The notes under the pieces are model-generated. The model saw nothing but the letters and a program-made list of their open reading frames with translations. It made no database searches and had not been told where the DNA came from. From Heterohyrax brucei (taxonomy: Eukaryota > Chordata > Mammalia > Hyracoidea > Procaviidae): DNA of 64,000 nt. Positions 24,740-35,912 of the stretch are shown here, in pieces (the first letter of the stretch is position 1; every line of letters begins with the position of its first letter). The position numbers and the translations under genes were made by a program. Location of the stretch: NCBI GenBank assembly GCA_028571685.1, contig CM053141.1, forward strand, positions 74,757,833 through 74,821,832. The letters run 5' to 3'.

Positions 24740-25345
24740 AGTTTGGGTCTCATTACCATTCCCTTTTATTTCTACTCAGATAGAATACTATTTGGTCTCT
24801 GTTCTTCTGCTTCACCTGTTCTGCCATATCCTGGTCACATACATAATTTTGTCCCATTGTGTCTAAAATAAATCTCCCATTAACTCTCCTACTCCAAAGC
24901 CTTCATTGGCTTCCTATTGTCCGCAAAATTAATTCAACTGTCCATTCTAGCAGTCAAGCATTGTGCTAGGGCTGCAGCTTACCTGTCCAGAGTTCCCTTT
25001 TAATATCTCTTTACATGTCTCCTACATCTAGCTACATGGGGCCACTTGTTTCCTCCATGACCTCAAAGCCCTCCATAAATGCTATTCTCTCTCTAGCCCT
25101 ATTTCAATCTTCTAAATCTGTATACTTTCAAAGCTCTGCTCCAGTACCTCCTCCTCTGTGAAACCTTTTCTTAGATCCCCAATAAGTTGTGTTCTCTCAC
25201 TTCTCTGAACTCCCACTTTGTACTCCTTTCAAGGTTCTTTTATTATCTTGTTTTTGTCAGGTCCTTGGCACAGGATCATAACTTCTGTTAAAGCAGGTAC
25301 AACTTTATGCATCTTTCTATTCCTATGGTAACCACTACAGGCTAT
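24740..25345 (+). mobile_element. L2 LINE 3' end
   Basis: It has the L2 signature 'ttcaaagctctgctccagtacctcctcctctgtgaaaccttttcttagatcccc', with 'ttctctgaactcccactttg' downstream. The upstream text around 'ccttcattggcttcctattg' fits the same element. Confidence 0.75.
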
Positions 25346-25565
25346 TGTTGTATGAAGCTATTGTTAGTTGCCTTCAAGTCAGCTCTGATTCATAGTGATC
25401 TTTTGTGTAACAGAACAAAATATCGCTCAGTCCTAGGCCATCTCCACAATGTATGATATCTCTGAGGCCACTGTTGCGGTTATTGTGTCAAGCCATTTCA
25501 TCGAAGGCTTCTCTTGTTTTTGCTGACTTTCTGCTTTATCAAATATGAAGCCCTTTAGTGCATTA
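25346..25565 (-). mobile_element. RTE 3' tail, reverse orientation
   Basis: It reads 'ctattgttagttgccttcaagtcagctctgattcatagtgatcttttg', then 'acagaacaaaatatcgctcag', and stops near 'tatgaagcccttt'. It matches 11,630-11,830. Confidence 0.8.
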
Positions 25566-25566
25566 A

Positions 25567-25737
25567 AAAAAAAAAAGACCACTGCTGTTGAATCAATTCT
25601 GACTCACAGTAACTGTCTATAGGACTGAGTAGAACTGCTCCATATGGTGCCCAAAGAGTACTTGATGGACTCCAACTGCCAACCTTTTAGTTAGCAGCCA
25701 TAGCTCTTAATCAGCATGCCACCAGGGTTTCCTTTTG
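25567..25737 (-). mobile_element. AfroSINE, short form, reverse orientation
   Basis: It starts after an A-run with 'accactgctgttgaatcaattctgactcacag', has 'tccaactgccaaccttttagttagcagcc', and ends 'cagcatgccaccagggtttcc'. Confidence 0.9.
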
Positions 25738-27004
25738 TGCATTGTGGTGCTGAAATAATGATTACTCACACTAGGTTGAGATGAAATTGGGTGAATGACA
25801 AGGTGTTGCAGAAAACATGCCAACTTCACTGTATAAGGAGCAGCCCTGCGTCCACTCAACCTCCCGCCTCAAAAGATTTCCCAGTGTTCCAGGACCTGCT
25901 AACAGGAGCTCTCCAAAGGAGTCAAATGTGTTTAGGAAAAACTGAACATGATCTTTACGTGATTTTCTATGAGATTCTTTTTATGTCTTTCATATTCTCC
26001 AAAAGAAATGGAACTGTAGGGTTTCCTTACTTCCACACAGACATTATCTTAACCACTGTAAACTTCTTCTCATGGAGATGTATTTGGAATGAGCACTGTG
26101 TAGGACATACTTTAGGAAACAATGGGAAGGAGTGGAAACCAGACCTCAGAGTGCATTTTCCCAGTTCCCCATACTATAGTTCACTTTGTCTTTCGGAACC
26201 TGGAGCCTAGGTAGGAACAGAGGGATTAGTGACCAAGGCAGAAGAGCAACGGCAGCCATGCTCCACCCACCAGAACTGAGCCCAAGGAAATGCTAGCCTA
26301 GGGTACCTTTCAATGTAATCAGAAGCAATCCAGCCATTAAAGCTGCAGGCTGAAGATAGGGTGGGTAGAAAGATATAACTTCACTGCCAGAAGCAAATCA
26401 AATTATTTTCCTCTCTTCCTCCTCCTCCTTCTCCTCTTCCTCTTAAGTTTTCTTCTCTTTTTCTTCTGACAAATACCTCTACCAGACGGTTAAAAGCACT
26501 TGGCCCAGTGCCTTGTAGCTCACCTAGATGCTCCGTCACATTTCCTTGTTTAATTACTATTATCAACTTTCAGCATTTTTTGTAAACTCAATACACTGAA
26601 CAATGAGGTTAATGAAACCAGTGAACTCTTTTTGCCAAGTACAAAGACTGTTTCTATAACAATGTCAAACATATTATTAGCTCAGACTTATTTATTTAAA
26701 ATTTTTTTTTGCATTGCATAAATTTTTCCTAATGAAGCTATTGGCTTTCTACTGGAGGCTCTACTTACTCAGTGCTAGACTGTTAATTCCTCTGGACTTG
26801 ATTAAAGTCTGTATATTTATAGCTTCTAATTTTTCTGCACTGCACAGTTTCACCAGTGTGTATGCATCTGGAATTCAACAAATCAGTCAAATCTGAAGCC
26901 CGTAGGAGAAGTGCTTGCCTAGCTCTGGTCACTTCTCAACCTCAGGTCAGCCACTTGTCCTCTGGTCATCCTCCTTTATTTCCTCTACTCTGAACTCAAC
27001 AATG
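25738..27004. other. Unassigned; open frame and pyrimidine tract
   Basis: The + frame at 25,791-26,210 is open for 139 codons, but I do not recognise it and it lacks a strong start. A pyrimidine tract of C/T triplets lies at 26,408-26,465. No gene is called. Confidence 0.4.
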
Positions 27005-27185
27005 AAGTGCTTGGCAGCTAACTGAGGCTGGCAGTTCAAACCCACCCCGTGGCTTCGAAGGAGAAAGATCTGACAATCTGCTTCTGTAAACATTATAGGC
27101 AAGAAAACCCAATAGGGCAGATGTATTCTGTCACATGGGGGTTGCCATTAAGCTGGAGTTGATTTGATAGTATACAACAACACTT
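27005..27185 (+). mobile_element. AfroSINE, long form
   Basis: It reads 'ctgaggctggcagttcaaaccca', then 'gagaaagatctgacaatctgcttctgtaaacattataggcaagaaaaccc', then 'ttgccattaagctggagttgatttga'. Confidence 0.85.
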
Positions 27186-27379
27186 TTAATTCACAGGGCT
27201 GTTGGAGGACTAAATGATGCAAAATATTCACGTATAGGATCCATCCTTAAAATTACACATATTTACTCCTTGAGAACCAGGCCAGATACAAGGCACCAAT
27301 GACAGGAAATGAATCAGTCAGATAAATATATGCTTGAACGCTCTGCTGTCCTGGATCATACAAGGTACAGGAGCTGCTT

Positions 27380-27545
27380 CCTAAAATCCCACTGCCTTCA
27401 GGTTGATTCTAAGTCCTGGTGACCCTACAGAACAGAGTAGAACTGCCTAATAGGGTTTCCAAGGAGCACGTAGGTAGATTTGAATTGCTGACCTTTCAGG
27501 TAACAGCTGTAGCTCTTAACCACCATGCCACCAGGGTTTCTACTA
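27380..27545 (-). mobile_element. AfroSINE, short form, reverse orientation
   Basis: It reads 'cccactgccttcaggttgattctaagtcctggtgaccc' and 'gggtttccaaggagcacg', and ends 'ttaaccaccatgccaccagggtttc'. Confidence 0.9.
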
Positions 27546-28254
27546 GAGGAGCTTGTAGTCATTAAACAATCTTGCTTTCATAAGCATAAAAAGTCAGCAA
27601 TAGGTAAGTTTGTCTTAGAATAAATAGGCTTCATCCGATGACCCTTAAAAAAATACAGACAGTTTTATTTAGAATGCAAATGAACTCTAGAGGCAAAAGA
27701 TACTTGTTATTTTTTTGCAGGTACAAACTGTCCTTGAATAATAGCAAATCCTTTGGATTAAATTCCTGTACTACATCAAAGCATGCCAAGAAACTAAAAA
27801 CAAGCAACAGTGAAGGTGAAAAGTCAGGATACAAACATATGGAGTGTGGGAGAAGTCAGGGTTATTTCAGGGAGACAGTTGGCAAGGACCATTGAACACT
27901 GGGTTTGATAAAAATTCCATATACAGAACCCAAGAGAGATCTAAGGTTCTCTAACATTTACCTGATAGGTCAGGCTTTATCAAACCGTAACCAACACAGA
28001 AGCTGCAAGTGTGCACTGCAAATGTGTAGTTGGAAAACAAATGGTCTTTGCTTACTTTTTCTGCAGCCGGCTGGGATAAGCAATCTAAAAATAACTTCTG
28101 AGTATGGGCTGGATGACAGGGAAACTGGAAAGCCATGTTCACACCTATGGTGACCTCCATCATCAAGGCATAGTGGGGACTTAGTCACACCAGGCACTGG
28201 ATCCAGTCCAGTGAAAATGAGGCTAAGAGAAATAAACTCTACTATCCAAGGTTT
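27546..28254. other. Unassigned; single-copy looking
   Basis: No repeat is recognised. On the minus strand a frame at 28,166-27,951 reaches 'ctatcag|gtaaatg', a possible donor after 27,965. No matching acceptor or neighbour exon was found, so no gene is called. Confidence 0.35.
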
Positions 28255-28500
28255 GGGAAACCCTGGTAGCATAGTGGTTAAGTGCTACAGCTTCTAGCCA
28301 AAGGATCAGCAGTTTGAATCAGGGGGAAGTTTGAACCAAAATCAAATAGAATAGACTAGGGCAGGGAAGGTACAAAACATGGGCAGAAGCAGAAAACCAA
28401 ACTTGTGACCACCCTATGGGGCAGTTTTGTTCTGTCCTGTCCTGTATGGTCACTATGACTCAGAATTGACTTGATGGCAGTGGCTTTGATTTGGGTTTTT
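28255..28500 (+). mobile_element. AfroSINE split by a foreign block of about 90 bp
   Basis: The left part 'gaaaccctggtagcatagtggttaagtgctac' ends near 28,318. The right part 'accctatggggcagttttgttctgtcctg' resumes near 28,412 and ends 'gactcagaattgacttgatggcagtgg'. The inserted block has a relative at 29,200-29,290. Confidence 0.8.
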
Positions 28501-28574
28501 TACCCAAGGCTTGCAGGAGTTGTTGAGTTGACAGTGGGAAAGGTGCCCACAGCATCTGCTGTAATGTTGACCAC

Positions 28575-28790
28575 CAAAGGTCAGTTGCCACTGAGTCAAC
28601 TCCAACCCATGGTGACCTCCTATATGTGTCAGAGTAGAACTGTGCTCCATAGGGTTTTCAGTGGCCGATTTTCTGGATGTAGATTGCAGGCCTTTCTTCC
28701 AAGGTACCTCTGGGTGGACTCAAACCTCCAACCTTTGGGTCAGCAGCCAACCATTAGCATTAACCTCTTGCACTACCCAGGGATTCCTAG
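28575..28790 (-). mobile_element. AfroSINE, long form, reverse orientation
   Basis: It reads 'cagttgccactgagtcaactccaacccatggtgacc', 'gtgctccatagggttttcagtggccgattttctggatgtag' and 'ggtacctctgggtggactcaaacctccaacctt'. It ends 'cactacccagggattcct'. Confidence 0.9.
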
Positions 28791-28794
28791 TTAA

Positions 28795-29030
28795 TATCTA
28801 TTGAACACTTACTGTGTTCCTGACATTGTGCTAATCATTTTATTTTTTTAAAGAGTTATCATTCAATATTGGCTTATAATAAGTACTACTATCATCCACT
28901 TTTAGAGATTAAAAAAATAAAGGCCCACAAGTTTAATAACTTGCCAATGGCCATGTCAGTCTATGAGTCAAAGAACCAGGATGAACTCAGGGCCACTATT
29001 TGTAACCTCTTTGCTTCAGTAGGCAGCTGC
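28795..29030 (+). mobile_element. MIR SINE
   Basis: It reads 'ctattgaacacttactgtgttcctgacattgtgctaa', 'acttttagagattaaaaaaataaaggccca' and 'taacttgccaatggcca', in the usual MIR order. Confidence 0.75.
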
Positions 29031-29299
29031 CTCCCTTTCAAGGATTGTGCTTTCCTCATGGGATGAAAGAGACACTTCTTATAACAATTACCAGGCTGTG
29101 CCTGCACCAACTTGGACTTGTCTGTGATTAGGTTGTTAGTATGTTTGAAAGAAAATGTGAACGAGTTCATCAATTCTCTCAGCTGAATGAGGGAGGAATC
29201 AGGGGAAAGTTTTAACTGAAACCAAATAAAATAGGCTAGGGAAGGGAGAGTAAAAAACAGGGGCAGAGTCAGAAAACCACAACTGTGACCATTGCTTCA

Positions 29300-29615
29300 T
29301 AATGATGCCAACTTATGGCTACCTCATGTGTTACAGAGGAGAGCTGTTCTATAGGATTATTTCTTTTGTGAGCTCTGTGGAAGCAGTTCAACTGTTCTTC
29401 TGTGGCACTGCTGGATGGATCAAAACCTCTAACGTTTAGGTTAGTAAACCAACAACCAGACTCACTGGAATTTAGTTGATGCCAGCTCATAGTGACCCTA
29501 TAGGACAGAGTAGTACTGTCCCATGGAGTTTCCACGGAGTGGTTGGTGGATTTGAACTGCCGACCTTTTGGTTAAAGAGCCATAGCATTGAACTGCTACA
29601 GCACCAGGGCTTCCA
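29300..29615 (-). mobile_element. Two AfroSINE copies, reverse orientation
   Basis: A worn long-form copy lies at about 29,300-29,450 ('gatgccaacttatggctacctcatgtgttacag'). It is followed by a good short-form copy at about 29,460-29,615 ('gttgatgccagctcatagtgaccctataggacagag...gaactgccgaccttttgg'). Confidence 0.85.
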
Positions 29616-30949
29616 CTTAGGCTAGTGGTGAAACACAAGCCATTTGTGCCACCCAGAGACAGACAGAAAAGGGACGATCACGGATCAGTAACTCACTTCA
29701 TATAGGGTTGGGGCCAATCTGACTCCTGCTTAACTAGGGCACAAAATGAGGGGAGGCCGACACGGGCTAACCTCAGAATCACAAGGAATGCCGGAAAAGA
29801 AGTCCTTCCTTCAGAACGCTTGCACTGCGCTCGGGCTGGGAAGGATGAAGTCAGCAAAAGGACTTTAGGACTCTCCTGGGACACAAGAGGCTGAGGCGGA
29901 CCACAGGACTGACGACTGCCAGACATGAGTAGCCAGGATGCAGCAGGCAGTCCAGCCTTCCTGTGGGGTCACTGCCCAACAGCCTCCCTTTCACCTCTGC
30001 CAAGTCCATCCTCTAAATGAGAGAGAGTGGGTGCCCAAGGGCATCACCGCGAAAAACTGGGGTGTAGTAAGAGAACAGAAAATGCTGTCCTCCTCCTAAG
30101 AGCTGAGACCAAAACGGCCTGAAGCGGTTCAGTAACGTCCCAAAGCACATGCTCAGAAGCCGCGGAGCGCTTCATAGTGCGTGGAGGGAAAGAGAAATAG
30201 AGGCATGAACATAATGGAACACCTAAACCCCAAATGTAAGAAAAGTTAGTTTTGTTCTTGTTTGTCTTTTGATTTACTCAGTGCCTGTAGAAAGGCTTTT
30301 TCCTCGGGAAGCTCTGTAGGGGTGCTGTTGGTCCATGGGGTGGCGTAGAGGGCGGTAGGGATGCGAAGTGAGTATTAAAAAGGTGGTTCCTCTTGCGGTT
30401 CTTAAAGGCAGTCTCTTCCACCATTTACATTCCCTGAGACCAGGCAGGGCACGGGAAAGCCCAAGGTGTTTCAGCTGCACCTGCTATGAATACCTTGAGC
30501 CTGAGCTAGCTCACTGTGAACTCCGAGGACTCGTGACCTGTGTTTAGACAACCAGAAGTGCAGGACTCTTTCTTTCTGGTTGGGGTTTCAGGTGCTGCAG
30601 AACCCAGGCTGACACTGAGGGACCCTGCTCAAGGTGAGGGATTAGCCACCCAGGTCCCCATCAGCCCTACCCTAGGTATAACGGCATGGAAATCCCTAAC
30701 ATAGATGCATTTGTGTTCTTGAATCCCCATGGGACAACTGGACTGGCACAGCATGTTTTCTTACATAACTGTTCTAATCTATAACTGTTACCCAATTTAA
30801 TTATGTGCTGCCATGAATGGGTTCTGCATGTATGGACAGTTACAAGCATGAGCCCTGGGGAGTCCCAGAACTTTGTGATCTAGTGTTGCCTGTCTAAACC
30901 TCAGTTTCTTCATCTGGAAAATGAGTTAATGAGTGCATGTACTCTTATG
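29616..30949. other. Unassigned; GC-richer than its surroundings
   Basis: It contains scattered CpG sites, notably at 30,045-30,185 ('gaagccgcggagcgcttc'). No splice-linked exons are seen. The short frames at 29,693-29,926 and 30,274-30,480 are unrecognised. It could hold a regulatory element, but nothing proves it. Confidence 0.35.
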
Positions 30950-31680
30950 ATTTCTTCCCAGCCTACCTCCTAAACTCTCTTTTATATCATATTCTCACTC
31001 CCTGTGTTCTATACAAGCTACACTGCCTGTCTTTCTGCCTCTCAAATACAGGGGCTCAGTCCCTCTTCAGAAATTTGTCGGGAAGACACTCCTCTTAGCA
31101 CTTCCTATGGCTGACTTCTCACCATGTGGATCTCATTGAAATGTACTCTAAAATGTCCATGCTCAGCCTATCTGAAATACGCTTCCATCCAAGTTCCTCC
31201 CTTTATTCTGACTCTGTGACATTGCCTTGCTTATTTTTGGGTTTATTTTGAAGTCTTCTCTCATAGCTTATCTAAAATGGCACACTCTGTGCTACATCTG
31301 CTAACCAAAAGGTTGGCAACTCAAATCCTCCAGGGGCTCCTTGGAAACTCTATGGGGCAGTTCTACTCTGACCTGTAGGGCCGCTATGAGTTGGACCCGA
31401 CTTAACGGCAGTGGGGTTGCTTTTTTGTTTTCTTATCTTCCCCATTTCCCTTCCCTGGTTATTTTTCCGCTTAGCACTTATGAATATCTAACCTACTGCA
31501 CTATTGCCTATTTATTTTATTGTCTGTCTTCTCCGTACCAGAATGTAGCTCTGTGTGATAGGTATTTTTGTTGTTGTTGTTGGGTCACTGCTGCAGTCTT
31601 GGTGTCTAGAACAAAACATGGCATGTATTAGGTGCTCAATGAAATGTGTTGCATGGAAGAACCCATTTCTTCATTGCTGG
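30950..31680 (+). mobile_element. L2 LINE 3' end split by an AfroSINE
   Basis: L2-like text ('gctacactgcctgtctttctgcctctcaaatac') on the left continues on the right as 'cgtaccagaatgtagctctgtgtgata' and 'ggtgctcaatgaaatgtgttgc'. An AfroSINE at 31,285-31,430 separates the two parts. An L2/MIR-like tail may continue to about 31,900. Confidence 0.6.
31285..31430 (+). mobile_element. AfroSINE, short form, well preserved
   Basis: It reads 'tgctaaccaaaaggttggcaactcaaatcc', 'gctccttggaaactctatggggcagttctactctgacc' and 'gccgctatgagttggacccgacttaacggcagtgggg'. It retains CpG sites, which suggests a fairly recent insertion. Confidence 0.92.
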
Positions 31681-32079
31681 GGTCCCTTCACTAGAAGATA
31701 AGCACTACAAGAGCAGAGACTGTATCCACCCTGTTAACTGTTGCATCCACGGCACCAGTGACATAAATTAGTAAATATTCATTCAATGCATGAGTAACAT
31801 CCAATTCACAGAGATATTTAGAAATTAAAATGAGATATTCCTTGCAAGGCACTTGACAGAAATGCCATGTGTGTAGTAAGAGTTCAGTAAACATTAAGAT
31901 GAAATTGTGCTTAATATTTGAGCTTTTGGTATTAAATCTGTAGAAGGCCTTATGCTTTCTTGATTTGGGTTTCAGAGTCTGGGATACCTCATATTTATAC
32001 ACCAGGTGGCTTGGCAGAGGCATCCTCTCCAGGACACTTCTGGGAGTCGGGGCAGAATGAGGACACTTAAAACTTTATC

Positions 32080-32246
32080 CTGGTGTGGTGGTTAAAAGCT
32101 ATGGCTGCTAACCAAAAGGTTGGCAGTTCAAATCTACCAGGTGCTCTTTGGAAACTCTATGGGGCAGTTCAGCTCTATCCTATGGGGTTGTCATAAGTCA
32201 GAACTGACTTTATGACAATGGAGTTTTTTTTTTTTTTTTTTTTTTG
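32080..32246 (+). mobile_element. AfroSINE, short form, with long T-run
   Basis: It runs from 'atcctggtgtggtggttaaaagctatggc' to 'cataagtcagaactgactttatgacaatggag', followed by a run of more than 20 T at about 32,223-32,245. Confidence 0.92.
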
Positions 32247-33084
32247 ATCTATAAAAACTATTATTCTCTCATTGTAAAATGAATGTCTTGATTTAGTCAA
32301 CCCGGAAGCTAAGCTCTCCTACATCAAATACAGCTTAAAGCAGCTAACAGCTCCCTTCTCCTTGGAGACCTGACTGGCTGTTTGTTTGGTCAGAATACAT
32401 CTAGCAGGAATGTGTCCAGGTTAAATATCTCTTGGTTCTTCCAGTGATCTTTACCATCATTTCTGCTCCCGGGAGGCTTGTTTTGTAGTGAATGTCTGCC
32501 TCTTCTACTGCAAAGGGAATTGTGTTTTAGATGAGGAAATGTCGGACAGGGGGTCAGCAGTTTTAGAGTCATGTGTGGTTCTCAGAAAAGTGAGAAGCCC
32601 AGATACAGATCCACTATACTTCTTGGGAAGAATGTTCCTTGGGTATAGGAGGCCCTGTTTCATTTTTCAGTCCCACATTTGGTAGACTCATCTGATACAA
32701 CAGGCTCCTTCTCCCCCACAAAGCAATCTAGCAGTTTAATGACCTGGTAAAACCCATGATTTTTTGGCTGAAAAATTGGCATGGAAGCCTTTGAGAACCC
32801 ACCTTTCAATTGATTTTCAGTTTTTTGTTCTGACTTCAGAGAGCCCACTGAACGAGCCTTCAGTCAGTTCTGTACCTCAGCGCTCACTACTCATTTTCCG
32901 ATGATCCTACATTCTCCCAGGGCAGCCACCCTTGCAGGAGAGGAGAACCTGGGCGAATTCCTGTCAGGTTCATTGGCTGCAGTTTGCTGCTGAAAAATAA
33001 CAAACACACAGCATCTCCAAAATCATAAACCAAACCCGTTGTCATTAAGTCAAAGTAGAGTTTTCAATGGCTGTGACCTTACTT
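32247..33084. other. Unassigned intergenic DNA
   Basis: No gene or clear repeat is seen. The short frames at 32,390-32,848 lie on both strands with no splice support. Confidence 0.4.
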
Positions 33085-33292
33085 TTGGAAAGGTCCCTGG
33101 GTAGTGCAAATGGTGCACTTTCTGCTCCTAACCAGAAGGTTGGCAGATCAAACCCATCCAGTGCTGCTGCAGAAAAAAGGTGTAAGAATCTGCTTCCCTA
33201 AAATTACAGCCAAGAGAACACCACGTACAGTCCTACCCTGCAACGCAGAGGGTTGTCATGAGCAAGAATCCACTTGATAGCAACAGATTTTG
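33085..33292 (+). mobile_element. AfroSINE, long form
   Basis: It reads 'ggtccctgggtagtgcaaatggtgcac', 'ctaaccagaaggttggcagatcaaaccca', 'gtgtaagaatctgcttccctaaaattacagccaag' and 'ttgtcatgagcaagaatccacttgatagcaac'. Confidence 0.9.
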
Positions 33293-33959
33293 ATGTTCCT
33301 TTGTCTATCAGATGCAGATCAGCAGGCCATTCTTCCTTTTACAAATATCATGGTAAGCAAGATTGTCACATTTTTTCTAATGCTGTCTTCCTGTACTAGC
33401 AAATGTTTGGAGAAGAACAGAAGCTACCAGTCTGTGTCTGAATCCTCACCGGCTGGACCCTGAAGTTGGCACGTGTGGCCACACTCCACTTTGCCAGCCT
33501 CCACTTGAAGGTTCAGCTAGCTTTACTCTAGGCTGTAACTTCACAAGGTATTAACACTCTTCCAGAGACCTCAGCATGGAGGCTCACAATAGATGAGGAG
33601 CCCGCCAAGAGGAAATGGCTTAGATGTCTTTTCTCTAGACAGAAAAGCAAAGGCTAGAGGCAGGGATGGATTAACTAAGCAAGGGACACACAGGCTGACT
33701 CGTGTTTCCTTATTAGTCTGTAGTGCCCAGTTTCGCCCTGTGACATCGGGCACTACAGATAAGTAAGTAGTCACAAATAACCTCCTATGTACCTTGTTTA
33801 CTGAGGAACCTGTTCCCACCCAGAGCCCAGGTCTAACCCATCCAGTTGCCATACAGCTGATTCTGGCCAGCTGGAGATAATTCTTAAATGGTTGCAGCAG
33901 TACATGGGCAGTTAACTGACGGACATTCAAGTGAGATCCAGAAATAAATCAGAAAGAAG
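33293..33959. other. Unassigned; 119-codon minus-strand frame
   Basis: The minus frame at 33,571-33,930 is open for 119 codons. I do not recognise it, and it has no clear splice borders in phase with the candidate gene further right. Confidence 0.35.
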
Positions 33960-35105
33960 GATATCATTGCTGATGTCAGATGGTTCATGGATGAAAGCAA
34001 AGATACCAGAAAAGGTATTTTACTGACTATGCAAAGGCATCCGACTATGAGTCATAACAAATTGTGAGTAACATTTCAAAGGATGGGAATTTCAGAACAC
34101 TTAATTGTGCCTGTGTGGAACCCGTACGTAAACTAAGAGGCAGTTGTTCTAACAGAAGGAGGGGACACTGTATGGTTTTAAATCAGAAAAGATGTGTTTG
34201 AAGGTTGTATACTTTCACCACACTTATTTAATCTGTAAACTGAGCAAATAATCCAAGAAGCTTGACTGTATGAGGAAAAATGACACATCAAGACTGGAGG
34301 AAGATTCTCTAACAGTCTCCATTATGTGAATAACACAACCTTGCTTGCTAAAAGTGAAGAGGACTTGAAGCACTTACTGATAAAGATCAAAGCCTACAGC
34401 CTTCAGTATAGATTACACCTCAACATAAAGAAAACAAAAATCCTTGGAACCAATAAGTAACGTCATGATACACAGAAGAAAGGTTGAAGTCATCCAGAAT
34501 TTCATTTTACTTGGATCCACAATCCATTCCCATAGAAGTCAAGAAACCAGAAGATGCATTGCATTGGGCACATCTGCGGCAAAAGACACATCTTTAAAGT
34601 GTTGAAAAGCAAAGATGCCACTTTGAGGGTTATGTTGCCCCTGACCCAAGCCATGGTATTTTCAGTTGCTTCATATAAATATGAAAGCTGTAGAATAAAC
34701 AAGGAATTCCAAAAAGAATAGATGTCTTTGAATTATGGTGTTGGCAGAGAATATTGAATATTCCATGAGCTGCCAGAAGGATGAATAAATCTGTCTGAGA
34801 AGTACAGCCAGAATGCTCCTTAGAAACATAAATGGTAAGGCTTGATCTCATACACTTCAGACATGCTATCAGGAGGGACCAGTCCCTGGAAAAAGACATC
34901 ATACTTGGTAAAGCAGAAGGTCAGCCAAAAGAAAAAAGAAGATCCTCAAGGTGATGGATTGACCCAATGGCTAGAACAGTGGACTCAGACATAGCAATGA
35001 TCATGAGGATGACACAGAGATGGTAGTGTTTCGTTTGTTATACATGGGTTTCCTGTGAATCAGAACTGAGTTGACAGCCCCTCACAGCAACCACAGCCAA
35101 CCTGA
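33960..35105 (+). mobile_element. RTE-clade LINE, 3' part, degenerate
   Basis: It begins at 'gatgtcagatggttcatggatgaaagcaaagataccagaaaagg' and runs to the tail near 'tgaatcagaactgagttgacagcc'. The catalytic box at about 34,321-34,336 is decayed: 'cattatgtgaataac' would read Tyr-Val-Asn-Asn. It is more worn than 1,565-2,637, so it is inactive. Confidence 0.85.
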
Positions 35106-35250
35106 AGACCCTGGCTGATGGGATGCTTAACGTGTTCTCTTGTTAAGGGAAAGACTGGAGCTTCCAGTCTATCCAGAGGCACTTGGGGATCTACTTCCAA
35201 AAAACTCAACCATTGAAAACAACAGATGCAGCTACCACAGATCAGAGTCC
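35106..35250 (+). mobile_element. AfroSINE-like fragment, degenerate
   Basis: It starts 'aagaccctggctgatgggatgcttaacgtgtt', with 'aaagactggagcttccagtctatccagaggcac'. It lacks a clear tail, so the call is weak. Confidence 0.4.
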
Positions 35251-35281
35251 GCTGAAGGTAGCTGGTAGAGTCTCAGTGCCT

Positions 35282-35297
35282 TTTATTCTTTATTAGA
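35282..35297 (-). terminator. Minus-strand polyadenylation signals, candidate gene
   Basis: Read on the minus strand, this gives two AATAAA-type hexamers in close order ('aataaagaataaaa'), about 210 bases beyond the stop codon at 35,506-35,508. The position suits the 3' end of the minus-strand candidate gene. Such hexamers also occur by chance in AT-rich DNA. Confidence 0.35.
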
Positions 35298-35505
35298 CTC
35301 TCTAGCCTTAATTTCAGAAGTTTTCTCTTCCTATAAACCTGAAATCTGGACAATTTCCTCTTCTTGCATAATGTCCTGGAGAGTTATTGCAGCAAAGAAA
35401 GATGTTTTCACAGATAAGTTTCTGTATTTCTGGATTACATAAGATAGACATGAGAAGGTGTATAACTACCAATCGTGAAAATGCAGTTAAATGAATTCAT
35501 TTTAT

Positions 35506-35562
35506 CTAAAAAATATGTTTGCCGCCATTATATTCAGTATTGGGTGAGAACTTTCTTGAGGG
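35506..35562 (-). CDS. Candidate unknown gene, possible last coding exon (E)
   Basis: On the minus strand an AG acceptor ('ggaatacatcag') is followed by an exon starting at 35,562. It is open in phase 0 for 18 codons and ends in TAG at 35,508-35,506. The translation begins PSRKFSPNTEYNGG. The phase is exactly what the upstream candidate exon D requires. The acceptor has a modest pyrimidine tract, so this exon is the weakest of the five. If D is not spliced, the frame instead runs on from D to a stop near 35,744, and this exon would not exist. A polyadenylation signal follows at about 35,290. Confidence 0.3.
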   Translation of the reverse strand, partial: PSRKFSPNTEYNGGKHIF

Positions 35563-35839
35563 CTGATGTATTCCATAGAAGAACAGTGTTGCCTATGAAA
35601 ACATTTTTTAAAATAGAACTAGTAAAGCACACTGATATCAGTTTTAAAAGTATTTTTAAAAAATAAGTTCAAAGGACCATTAATTTGTAGCCACCTTACA
35701 AAGCATTGTGACTAGATGTAAATTAATATAGTACAAGCTGAGTTCACAAGTTTGGAGTCAAATTTTTAAAGATGAACCAGAGGAAGTTCAAATTCTGTTT
35801 AAGGCAAAGCTCTGACACTCCAGTTGTAGCTCCTCTTAC

Positions 35840-35912
35840 TCCGTTAAAATAATTTGAACTTGTTTTAATTATGAAACTTTCAAACTTTTCAAAATAAGTT
35901 CTACTTTCAGCT
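35840..35912 (-). CDS. Candidate unknown gene, exon D
   Basis: Minus strand. A T-rich tract ending 'attattacag' precedes the exon, and a GTAAGA donor follows after 35,840. The exon is 73 bases: one base completes the split codon from exon C, then 24 codons, ending in phase 0. The translation includes RTYFEKFESFIIKTSSN. It is separated from exon C by only about 300 bases of intron, so the two are probably consecutive. There is no match to a protein family I know, and the residues are rich in Phe, Lys and Ser with no membrane segment. Confidence 0.42.

Noticed and set aside
27951-28272. Overlapping minus-strand frames with a possible GTAAAT donor at 27,965
   Set aside because: No convincing acceptor was found, and the candidate gene appears to end at about 35.3 kb, before this point.
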